This document shows, piece by piece, positions 1 through 9,672 of a stretch of 32,414 nucleotides of DNA. The notes beneath the pieces were generated by a model. That model ran no database searches and was not told the DNA's origin. It worked only from the letters and a program-made list of their open reading frames with translations. This DNA is from Elysia marginata (lineage: Eukaryota; Mollusca; Gastropoda; Plakobranchidae). The stretch covers positions 1 to 32,414 of the forward strand of contig BMAT01009188.1 in NCBI GenBank assembly GCA_019649035.1, written 5' to 3'. Numbering within the stretch: the stretch's first letter is position 1; the number at the start of each line of letters is the position of its first letter. The position numbers and the translations under genes are program-made.

Positions 1-115
1 GAAACAGAGAAACCTCAGGAGGAAAGAGTCCAGGAAATTGCTTCCGGAGTTATGCCTCAAATTGGGACTCATGGAGACACTGATTATGTCGATTTGTCTG
101 TCCCAGGAAAGTTCG
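1..115 (+). CDS. Exon a (5' cut by window): acidic linker of giant Ig protein
   Basis: Open in frame 1 from the window edge, starting ETEKPQEERVQEIASG, and ending at a strong donor (TTCG then GTAAGT at 116). The frame leaves one base over (phase 1), which matches the next exon. Frame 3 is stopped; frame 2 is open, but only frame 1 gives the Glu/Pro-rich composition of the other linkers. No domain is recognised. The segment is probably a disordered spacer before Ig1. The true exon start lies outside the window or at its edge. Confidence 0.8.
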
Positions 116-1824
116 GTAAGTGGTCTGTTTTTAACAGTGTGCAAATAAAGATGCCTATGCGAAACTTAAAGTTTTTTTCCTAAAGAAAACATATGAGTTA
201 TTATGGAAATAAGTTTATATAATTGGAAAAAAAAACCAGAGAAAAAATGCCTTTTTAACTACTTTTTGTGCTTTGTGTCACAAATGTGAACAACATTAAA
301 GTATATGAAAACTAATGACATCCAAGTTTTCTGAGCCTGTAGCGATGGTCAAAAAAGTGTTCGCATGTCACAAGCAGGATTTTGCCATCCGTCATAGAGA
401 GCCCAACCTCTGACTGTATTTGATTTAAATGGTGGGGTATCACTTCTTTTCCTTTGTGTGGATCGGCCCTTTTGATGATTTACCGTTGTTTATAAAAAGC
501 ATCCAAATTTTTTTTTAACCAGAGGAGAAAATGCTGCTTTCATGATGGATCTCTACAAGTTTGATAATTTAAACTTACACCTTTGATAACATGGTCAAGT
601 TTAGAGTTATTCTTTATAATTGTTTTTTTTTATCTTAGTTTTTTTTTTTTTGTAACTTGTTGAGACCTTATGTGTGTACACAACGGAAGAATGGAAATAA
701 AACATCTTTTGACACGAAACTACTTGTTTCCTTGTTTGTCTTCTTTCTAATACAAGTGACCCAATAAAGTTAACAAAGTTAAAAGTAAACACAAACAAGA
801 AAATACAAAAGCGAACAGCCCTGGGATTTGATGTACATTACAGCCCACTTATATCGACATTATGACATATCAACATGTCTTGCATCGACGGAAATTTTCC
901 ATCAAAAGTCTCACTAAACAATTTGTCTTACATCGACTTTTCTTAGCCTTTTTTCCCTTATTTACATGCTGATTACTAAATTGATTAAAATAGACATTAA
1001 AAACAAACAGTAAAGAAAGACCAAACAAGTTATGGTTTTATTAAAAGTAATTTCTTTAATAAAAAAGAAACGCTAACAACACAGCAAAACAAATATTTGC
1101 AAGGCCAATTCCTATGAAAAACAAACAAGGGAACTAATTAGTTTTTATCAATGGTAGCATTATCGTTCACCTGCTCTTATGTTTCATTTACCTTATAAAC
1201 ATTATATCAACCTCTAAAGCTTGTCGATATAAGGGGATCTCACTGTGTTTTTCCCCCTAACCATACACTCACACAAGTAAAAAAAAAAGGACAGAACAGA
1301 AAACACAAATGTACATGGAACCAAAAAAAGTGTATGAAGATTTTCTTTTTAAATTATGATAAAATCAGCCAAACCTACTATTCTAACAGCCTGTCATGCA
1401 GGAATAATTAGACAATTTATCTCTATTAAAAAGGTTTCGAAAACATCCAATACATAACTCAATACAAGTCCGAAAATTCACACACACGATCAGAAAAATA
1501 TATGTTTACAAGCCAATGGTTAAAAAAAGAAAGAAAATGTAAAGTAAAATTTTCAGGCAGTCCGAATATGTTAAAATATATAGAGTTTAGTTTTGAGCCT
1601 AGTCAGTTCATAGTAATCCACTCTGAAAATTCAGCAAATGAAAAAAAATGCCTAGGAGACACAAAGTCAAGACATTAAAACTTTATGGCTTTTTTAAAGT
1701 ATGGAAAATAAATATTGCTTTGCGTTTTTAAACTGTAATCTAATATACTGTCAATGAAGAAATAGACTAAGTCTTCCTTACAAATTCTGTAGCGGTAATC
1801 ATGAAATTGACTCTCTTGAAACAG
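116..1824 (+). other. Intron a/b
   Basis: AT-rich non-coding sequence with poly-T and poly-A runs (for example the T runs near 620-655) and no convincing exon. A site resembling an acceptor near 523 is followed by an in-frame stop within a few codons. A second AG at 1791-1792 has a better pyrimidine tract than the chosen acceptor at 1823-1824, but it would put the next exon out of phase and into a stop. Confidence 0.7.
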
Positions 1825-1944
1825 AGAAACCAGTGCAACTTCCCCAACCAACTGAAGATACATCTGAGGAGTTCACTATCTTAACCTCCCCAGAGGAAGA
1901 AGAAGATATCACTGCTGTTGACATCGACATTGATATCAAACAAG
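1825..1944 (+). CDS. Exon b: acidic linker
   Basis: Encodes about 40 residues beginning EKPVQLPQPTEDTSEEF and ending in an Asp/Ile run (AVDIDIDIKQ). It ends at CAAG followed by GTGAAA. Both borders are phase 1, so the exon is a skippable 40-codon cassette. The composition (Glu, Asp, Pro, Thr) matches the spacers between Ig domains in titin-like proteins. The acceptor has a weak pyrimidine tract, and the open frame continues upstream to about 1791, so the 5' border is the least certain part. Confidence 0.75.
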
Positions 1945-2319
1945 GTGAAATCGCTCGTCAACCTTAAATTTCCCTATTTTATTTTGTTATTTTTTTGTAT
2001 GGTAGCTAAAGACTTCATCCTTATATTTGTCTAAACTGTAAATGCATTTTCCCCCCTTTCTCTATTTTCACGAGTCATAACTCTGCCATCTTCAAATGGC
2101 TCTAACTTCCCACAAAGGATCATAGGACTTTTCTGTTTGTTGATTTTGAAAGTAAAGAAAATAACCTTGTCTGTAATACCAATATCTGACTATCTTCCAA
2201 TTTCAATTCAAGACTCAACTTGACAGGCTGCATGTCATAATCTTTCTAGCTTTTACAACTTTTAACTTAGACTGATAGTTATGTAGACTCTAACAAATGA
2301 ATTTGCTTTTTTTCTCCAG
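1945..2319 (+). other. Intron b/c
   Basis: About 375 bases of T-rich intron ending in a strong pyrimidine tract. Nothing else was seen. Confidence 0.85.
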
Positions 2320-2483
2320 ACGAGCCAAGAGCTACAGAAGATGTGGAGTTTAGCCTCAGTGAGCAGGAAGCTCCCCGTTTCACACAGACTCTCCAGAGGG
2401 AGATGGTGGTGTACGAAGGCCACAGCATTGACCTGGTTTGCGTCGTGGTGGGCAAACCTGTCCCCACTGTCACCTGGTACAAG
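2320..2483 (+). CDS. Exon c: first half of Ig1 (I-set)
   Basis: A clear acceptor (TTTTTTTCTCCAG) and donor (TACAAG then GTAAGA) bound 54 codons plus a split one. After a short acidic lead (DEPRATEDVEFSLSEQE) the Ig I-set fold starts at APRFTQTLQREM. It carries the B-strand cysteine in IDLVCVVVG and the C-strand tryptophan in VTWYK. The exon enters in phase 1 and leaves in phase 0, splitting the domain just after the Trp. With exon d it makes a complete Ig domain with both core cysteines. I-set domains in sarcomeric proteins bind neighbouring filament proteins or act as spacers; the partner here is unknown. Confidence 0.97.
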
Positions 2484-4055
2484 GTAAGATGAACCGATAA
2501 CGCGCTTCCATAACTTATTATTGTTTCTAAAATTATTGCATTTATGAAACATACTGAAAAATTTATAGTTTTTTTTATTTATTTGCTGTCAATATCTAAA
2601 TGTTCGTATTATTCTAGATTCAATGGTTGCCTTTGATGCAATTTGGAACTTCATGTTTAGGCTAAGCAAAGACCACTGCCCTGGAAATTCTTTTTTAAGA
2701 AGCATAGTGGTGGCATAATATAAACTATGTTTCTTTGAGTGTCAAGGCGATTTGGGAGGGGGGGGGGTGTCCAAAGCTAGTTTAAGTTGAGGGTATGAAT
2801 CATACCACAGGCAGTTTTGTTTTGGCCAATTTTCATTTAAGCCTACTTTATTTCACTGAGGAACACTTTAGAAGAGTTGAGTAGGAAAATAATTATATTC
2901 TCATGGAAAGATGCCATTGATTTCTTTAAGTATTGATTCACATCAAAGTGGACATTATTTTTGCGTTAAATTTAAGCCCCATTTATGTATAAAAAGATAA
3001 AATGCTTCTTTGAAAAGAATTTCAAAAACAAGTTTTGAGGTTGTGAGTTTTAAATGTGTACAATTGTGTAGAGCCTTTAACGTCTTATTTGTTAAAATTT
3101 CCACTAATAAAATTAAAAACTAATGAATTCGATGGGACATTAAATGTTAGCATCCTTGTTTACATTTTTTGATCCAATCAATTACTATTACGGTGTTAAA
3201 TCAGGGATAAAGATTTTGAGGATTCAAATTAAAAAAAAAACCAGATTATTATGTACTGGATACATTTATATAAGTATGTGAGAGGGAATATTATCAACAC
3301 TGGGACATTGCTGTTTTGTTAGCCCTTAATCAAGTCCAAGGAGCATGCTGCACTACAGTTACCCTTTGTAATCAGATCAGAATTACAAGGCTCTTGAGTA
3401 TAAAATGCAAACTTGAAAAAGAGGTAGAAATGTTCTGAACTTTATACAGTGCAGTCCAGTCTAATTAAGTCAGAGTGCTTGGGAACAGATAATTCTGTTC
3501 CAAATTTCAGAACTTAGAGTTAACTCTTAGAAGGCCAACCATTTTGGACAATTTGGTAGAAATTCTATGACTTTTTCTCAAATTTGTATTTATTTTGTGT
3601 AATAATGAGCATTCTTTATGATAAAGTGTAACCATTTTTTTCCAGTAAAAAACCAAACTTCATAATAAAAATGTAAAAATATACAGAGAAAAGAGCTTTT
3701 AAGCAAATGTATTGTTATCAGAAAATAATTTCGATTTTCCCATAGTTGGCCTTCTGAGGGTGAAAGGATATTTGACAAAGAAAAAACTGCCAGTTAAGAT
3801 CCTAAAACAGATTTGAGTTAACCATACATTTGAGTTATAAGAATTCAAGATAAATCGACTCCGCTTTCTACTTCAGATAAAGACTCCTAATGTATATTTT
3901 TAGGAAGACCTTTGATTTTTAGCATAATTATCTTGGAAAAAGAAAACCTCTTAAAATTAGGAAGTAAAAATGACTTGACTGGAATTTAAATTTTCCCCTG
4001 CTCTTGGTACAATTATCTGAGACCTCATACAATTTACTAACTTCTGTGTTCTCAG
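2484..4055 (+). other. Intron inside Ig1
   Basis: About 1.6 kb of AT-rich sequence with a G run near 2758-2768 and A/T homopolymers. No exon, RNA gene or element was recognised. Short open frames on either strand have no domain or splice support. Confidence 0.8.
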
Positions 4056-4221
4056 GAAGAGGAAGACATCACGACCAGTGAGCGCTATGTCTCCACCTAT
4101 GAGAATGGCCAGTGTAAGCTGACCATCAACAATATAACGGTGGAGGAGGAGGCAGAGTTCATCTGTAAAGCAGTCAATGAAGCTGGTTCAGTGACCACCT
4201 TCGTGGACATTTTCGTAGAAA
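4056..4221 (+). CDS. Exon d: second half of Ig1 (I-set)
   Basis: Acceptor TTCTGTGTTCTCAG, donor GAAA then GTAAGA. It encodes EEEDITTSERYVSTYENGQC, the E-strand LTINNI, and the F-strand VEEEAEFICKAVNEAG with the second core cysteine. The usual Tyr of the DxGxYxC signature is Phe here. It enters in phase 0 and leaves in phase 1, so Ig1 as a two-exon unit is a phase 1-1 module. The residue split at the 3' border becomes different amino acids depending on whether exon e, f or g follows. Confidence 0.97.
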
Positions 4222-6530
4222 GTAAGACAATTTCTCCTTCTTCATTTTTGTTTCTTTTTTTTTTTTTCAAGTTATATGATGCAATGGGGCTGACTTAAAT
4301 CTCAGTAGGGTGACTTGATGGTTGATAAAAGTATCAATCCCTTTGGCTTCCTTCTTGCTTACATTCTGGGGCGGATTGCTCGTTTCTTGAGTGGCGCAAG
4401 AGGTAAAAACTATACAGCTTAAGTGAATGCTCATAGAGAACTTTGTTTGGTATCTAATCTACGTCAATAAAAGTAATTCGGGATAAATATAGGTCAGCCT
4501 CATTGGGGATGCTCTAGAACTGTGTAAAAAAGTTTATGTCCGAAACAATCAAATGTTCAACATGTCTACCTTGGAAAGCTTGTAGAAGCTATTTCACTTA
4601 GATTGTCCACGGAAGAGTTGTTTTAAACAGGTTTTATTGCAGAAACTGGCTTCTTATGAATCAGTCGATAAAAAATGTATGACCCTTACTCACATGACCT
4701 CTTCCCTACCTCCCACTTTGGTTATAAAGACAGTAGGTAGTTTGTTGTAACATACAACTTATAGAGAATGAGATTAGAGCACAAATTATCGTTCTTGTTT
4801 GCAAACTTCCTCTTTGAAGTCAATCAGTAGGAGGCAAGAACAATGGTTTTGTGGTCTATTCTCATTCCCAATTGTATATAACTAAAGTATTTTGATTTTT
4901 AACTAGACATTTTATTTTAAATTATTTTTTTTTCTTATAGTTAAGTTTTTGATATTTAAAGCCTAAATCTTTTCAAAATATCAGAAGCAGTCTAGGCATG
5001 TTTTGCAAAACATTTCAACTCTGGTTAAAATCTATTTTGACATTTAAATAAAAAATATTTGGTAATGTTCTATTTCCAAGTGTTTTCTATATATCTTTTC
5101 ATCTTGCTCTTCTTCTCCCTCTCTATCTCTCTCCTGAACGTTTTTTTTAATTCTTGCAGTTAACTGTGTGCGTATTATCTTTTTCACAATGTGTATTTTC
5201 TCACTCACACAAAATGTAAAGCCTGCTATCCAAACAATGGCAGAAATGACAGACAAAAGTAAATGAAATGCTCCAATTTAAAAGACTTTATATTGCCAAG
5301 ATCTCTCAGAAATTGTAATATGTACTTTAATAATATATTGTAAGGAATCACCATGACTATTGATAGAAGAAAATAATAATAATGAGAACTCTGTTGGTTA
5401 CATGAAAATGAGGATAAGTAGCATAGGTAGCTCATGTGAAGCATCAATTTTAATGATAGTGATTTCACACAATCATAGCCCCTTTAATTGACACTAGGAG
5501 CTTGCTTTGAATTAAAAATATATAAAAAAAACGAACAATAAACTCACAACCTTGAAAAAATTATACAAAACATGGCATGCCTCTTGTAACTCAATTTTTC
5601 GAATTTAATACATAATACTAATTTTTCTCTCTCACTTACTTCTGATGCTGTGTAACCATTATTTTTCCAGGAAAGGTCGACAGAAATGTACATACAATGT
5701 GCTTTTTTATAAAGATTTTTAATCTAGCAGGATTTTCATTTCTTCCATCTACGTACTAGTAGCAGTGTCAATGGAAGCCATTGTATCACTGCAACATTTC
5801 CAGAAGAAAGATTAAGTGTACTGTAATGTGTTTGTTTGCCATTTGTTGGGAAACAAGAATAGTCATCAACTGTAAAATTAGGTTTCCTAAGGTCTGAACT
5901 CATATCTGTGTAAATATTTTCTGTCCCTAGACAAAAGATTTTGAAAAGAGCAGATTCCTTAAAATGCTGTTGTAGAAACCTTATAAATTTTATACTAATG
6001 GATTATATGACATGAAAAGAAAACTAAGGTAGAAAGACAATTTACATTTATAAAAGAAAAAAATTATTGCAGTTGGTAAGCAGGTAGGAGGTAATTCTGT
6101 AAGTAATATAATACAGAAATTAAAAACCTGAAAATAAAATCAACTTTTATCAACTCAAATGAGTTGTTTTGATTTTTTTTTTTAATTAAAAAAACAAACA
6201 AAAGTTTTCATATCACAGAGTTAAGTTTCCTTAAATTTTTATACTATATTAAATTCTTCAACATAATTAACAATCAGTGCTGAAATTATGGAGATTAAAA
6301 ATGCCTTGTTTATGATATTAGAATTCCATCTATAACATGAGGCCCTCTCAAATAAGTGTGCATTTTTTAAATTTTCATTTTTTAAATTATAATTGGCTTT
6401 GTCCACTTTTTCCAATTTCATTATTTTATAAACCATGCTAGTTCAAAAGCTAATTCTGTTTTCCCCTTTTTTCTTTATTTGTCCACCCACTTGTCCGTCC
6501 TTTGCCCGGCGGTTTTTTGCATGTGACCAG
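4222..6530 (+). other. Intron d/e
   Basis: About 2.3 kb of AT-rich intron. It holds one phase-compatible cryptic exon candidate at 5160-5258 behind a very strong pyrimidine tract (5101-5159), discussed in the findings. No other coding content was seen. The 3' end has a long pyrimidine-rich stretch (6460-6520) leading to the exon e acceptor. Confidence 0.7.
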
Positions 6531-6934
6531 AGAATGGGAGCTCCTCAAGGATGCTAGTTCGAGAAGAGTTCTATCGCATGGATATTGAGCTAGAGATACA
6601 TTGGCGCCGCCGGAAACCTCTCGAAACTACTTCGCCTCGAGACAATCATGTTGTGTGCCCGGCAATGCCTGAAACACACAGCACTTCTGGTGGCAAAGAG
6701 GGAGAATTAGGAAATGTTTGTTCGGAAATAGAAACTAATGCTGGGCCTTTTATTGGTGAAACTTTAACTGCATTGGATAACTGTAACTCCAAAGACGAAA
6801 AGTCAGAAAGCAAAGTATGTACAGAACACGTTGAAACTTCAGAAAGACATGACTCAGAATTTGCAGGGGAGGTAGATATGCTTGACAATAATGTGATTTC
6901 TGGTGCTTTCAAGTTACAAAGAGCCAAGCAATAG
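6531..6934 (+). CDS. Exon e: alternative, probably 3'-terminal, coding exon
   Basis: From the acceptor at 6529-6530 the phase-1 frame stays open for 134 codons to a TAG at 6932-6934. It begins ENGSSSRMLVREEFYRMDIE (first residue split), followed by a basic patch HWRRRKP and then a Ser/Glu/Thr-rich tail. An in-frame TGA lies just upstream of the acceptor (6524-6526), so coding begins at the splice or at an internal ATG (6551). The phase fits exon d. I see no strong in-phase donor; weak phase-1 GT sites follow 6689, 6755 and 6782, and a better GTATGT at 6815 is in phase 0 and incompatible with the next exons. The simplest reading is an alternative C-terminus ending the protein just after Ig1. 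No known domain was recognised. Confidence 0.7.
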
Positions 6935-7579
6935 GCCTAAAGCAAGCCAAAAATTGTTACTATGGGGACCATATCTTTTGTTGCAAATGTTTTTTTTTCC
7001 TGTTTTTCTGACCTTTCGAAATGATGATGTTATCAGGTCAGATTGGCTCATCAAAGTGCTGTGTGTTTTAGTAATTGATTTTATCCCCCTTTTTTGCAAG
7101 GTGTGAACTCTTAAATCTGTGCATGTGAAAAGACTTTTCTATTATATTACTATATCAGATACATAAATGAATGCTTTTGTTTTGAAAAAGATTTTGAACT
7201 ATTTCTATGCTTCACCAGTATTGGAACTTGTTTCACTTTGACATTTGATTGCTCTGAATGGCTGCTTTTGTGAACACTTGTGTGCTCATGGCTTTGATTT
7301 CTTATAGTACCAATATATCTAGATATACAGACAGATTGTAAACAAAACATACAAAAAAGAAATGAATTGGTCACTCTGTTTTTACCAAAAAAGTGTGTTT
7401 AAAACCATTTGATGGGATATATATATATATTATATTTATGTTTTAAATTCATTGCTCATGATTTTTTTTTTCTGTTTTTTTTGCAAAACGAAAAGAAATA
7501 GTCAATGCTTAAACACCATGTCATCCATGCCTTTGCATTTTTTCTCTCACTCATTTTTTTTCGCTTCACCCCCCGACAG
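6935..7579 (+). other. Putative 3' UTR or intron after exon e
   Basis: T-rich sequence with an (AT)n run near 7420-7432. I saw no AATAAA in this stretch, so if exon e is terminal it uses a variant or a more distal poly(A) signal. It ends with a strong pyrimidine tract (7525-7577) that forms the exon f acceptor. Confidence 0.6.
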
Positions 7580-7738
7580 CAGCAAAACTTCATTCTCATG
7601 GCCGAGCGGCAGAACCCTCCATCATGTCATCCTCCTCACTAGTATCGCAACAACCGGTGCGGACCGTCCTAGACAATCTGCGGCGCTCTCCTTGTGTGTT
7701 ACCTTTTAAAATGCCAGAGAAAAACATACATGTGTCTC
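7580..7738 (+). CDS. Exon f: cassette exon, possibly extending to a stop at 7989
   Basis: A strong acceptor (CACCCCCCGACAG) and donor (GTCTC then GTAAGC) bound 52 codons plus split ends, phase 1-1. The encoded peptide includes SHGRAAEPSIMSSSSLVSQQ and then a basic/hydrophobic stretch (VRTVLDNLRRSPCVLPFKMP). No domain was recognised. The acceptor is a tandem NAGNAG (ACAGCAG), so one alanine codon can be included or skipped. If the donor is not used, the frame stays open to a TAA at 7987-7989 and would add a tail ending in a hydrophobic segment (see the next entry). Confidence 0.75.
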
Positions 7739-7989
7739 GTAAGCAGCCTGTTCAGAGCAGTCATGGGTTGTTCTGTACTTCTGTTGATTATTTGACCAAG
7801 CATACCTTTTTGGCAGGGATTAATGGGAGTGAAACTTGTGTACAATATGTAAAACGATCAGAGACTGAGGACGTAGACCTTCAAGTGTTTTTGTTTTTGA
7901 TGCTGGCTATGTCTCTGGCCGTAATCCAGCTTCTGTGCTGGGTTTTGGACTTGAGCTTAAGTCTTGTATCTTTTCTTATCCTACTCTAA
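7739..7989 (+). CDS. Read-through extension of exon f with hydrophobic C-terminus (alternative end)
   Basis: Continuation of the exon f frame past its donor for 83 codons to a TAA. It contains polar sequence (SETCVQYVKRSETEDVDLQ) followed by about 35 strongly hydrophobic residues up to the last codon, including VFLFLMLAMSLAVIQLLCW. This has the layout of a C-terminal membrane anchor. GC content here appears higher than in the surrounding intron, which favours coding. Against it: an intron rich in T gives hydrophobic translations by chance, and the donor at 7739 is good. This could be an intron-retention or alternative terminal exon isoform. Confidence 0.35.
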
Positions 7990-9619
7990 ATTGCAACTTA
8001 CAGTTACAGTCGAGGTAATTTAGGATGCTCAGTAGTTGAATTTAGGGAATACTAAAACCAGCTTAACTAATTGAGACAGGCAGCAGTTATGACAAAGGGT
8101 TTTCACACCCATCACTTAGTTTTCATAAATAGATGAGAATGGGATGCATGACGTGAAATTGGGAATGGAAGAATCAAAGACAGACAAAGGAAAATAGACT
8201 GTTTAAGACAAATAAAAACTGACAAATAGACATGCAGACATTAAAATAGACAGAAAAAGAGAATAACAGAGAATGAAAGAGAGAGAAATTTGTTGATTCC
8301 TTTTATCTTTTAAACTAATATTTTTATACTGATGCACAATGGTGATTTCATTGTATAGTATTATTAACCAATTTACTCAAACACTAAAAGCAGCCTTTGT
8401 ATTACATTTATGTATACGAGACCAAGTCAAAAATAACAAAAGCATGTACATTGAATCAGATTCATGTAGATTTACGAGATGTGTTATCCCTAGCTGAGCT
8501 TTGACCCGAGTGCCTAGCTTGAACTTTTTAGGCTTGCATATTGAAATGTTGGATATAGACTGATCAACATTGATGCCTTAATCTTGTTTTTTTTTTTTTG
8601 CTTTGTTTTAAAGAAAAGAAACAAATTTTTTGATCAACACAGCATAATATATTTTTCAAATGATGATCCTATGATGCCTGCTTTTTCTTTTTAAGTGTAA
8701 AGAGGAATTTTATCAGCAAATAAACTCTCAAACAAAACATCTCATGTTACTAGTCCAAACGAGTCGGATGTCCCAATTTTTACATTCCCAAACAATGATA
8801 TTTTTTTGGGGGAAAAAAAGGTGTTTTTAAAAGTTCTCGAACATGAAGAAATAAAAATCTGTTTGAAATCTTTATTTTCACAGGATTCTAGACTTTGATT
8901 TGAAATATGTGGAAAAAAAACACACAGTAAAGGTTTTTATAGGTTTGACCTTTGGTCATTCAAATCATTAGGAGTAATACTAATAGAGGGACAGTCCCTC
9001 TCTTAAATTAGTAAATATCGTGGAGTCTTTTTATGCAAGGAAGTGAAAGAGAGTGTTGTCTTTTTTTTTGCAATTTAAAAAAAGGATCATGGTATTTATA
9101 AGATAGTATGCTGTGTTCTTCAAAGAAATTGTAATGCCAATTTCAATCTAGATGAGATGGGTGAGCAAATTTTTTCCCTACTGATCAAACACGATAGCTT
9201 GTTATGTTTACTGTTTTCCTAGAAATGGTTTCTGTTGGCTTTACAAAAGCAGTTAATGGCACTTAAGAAATGTTGTTTATCTTTACAAACAAAAGCACCA
9301 GTCCGCACAAAACATATTTATTTGCTGTCTGACAGAAATTTGAAAAAAAAAAAAATGCACTTTTCGTTATTTGTTCAATTCAGTCTTCTTTCTCTTTATT
9401 ATAACTTAATTAATATACTTATTCATATAAGATTTTCTGTGGTTTTACATTTGCTACGGAGTGAATGTTCTTTAAGTTTGCTGTTCTTCTTTATTGAATT
9501 TTGAAAAAAAAAAAAATTCTTTTCAAGGGTTCATTTTGAAAGAAAAAGGGGGAAAAAATCTGAAATAAAATTGTTTGAAATTTCTCAGTTTCTTTGTGTT
9601 TGTTTTGCCAGAAGTGTGT

Positions 9620-9672
9620 AATAAAAGCACTGTGTTGTATCTCAATATTGTGCGTGTGTTTTTTTTTTTCAG
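9620..9672 (+). terminator. Candidate polyadenylation site
   Basis: AATAAA at 9620-9625 is followed 20-45 bases later by a GT/T-rich element (TGTGCGTGTG then a T run, about 9649-9671). This is the arrangement of a functional animal poly(A) signal. It would give the exon f read-through isoform a 3' UTR of about 1.6 kb. AATAAA hexamers are frequent in this AT-rich intron (others near 8212, 8722, 8851 and 9564), so chance occurrence is likely enough that the call stays weak. Confidence 0.25.
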
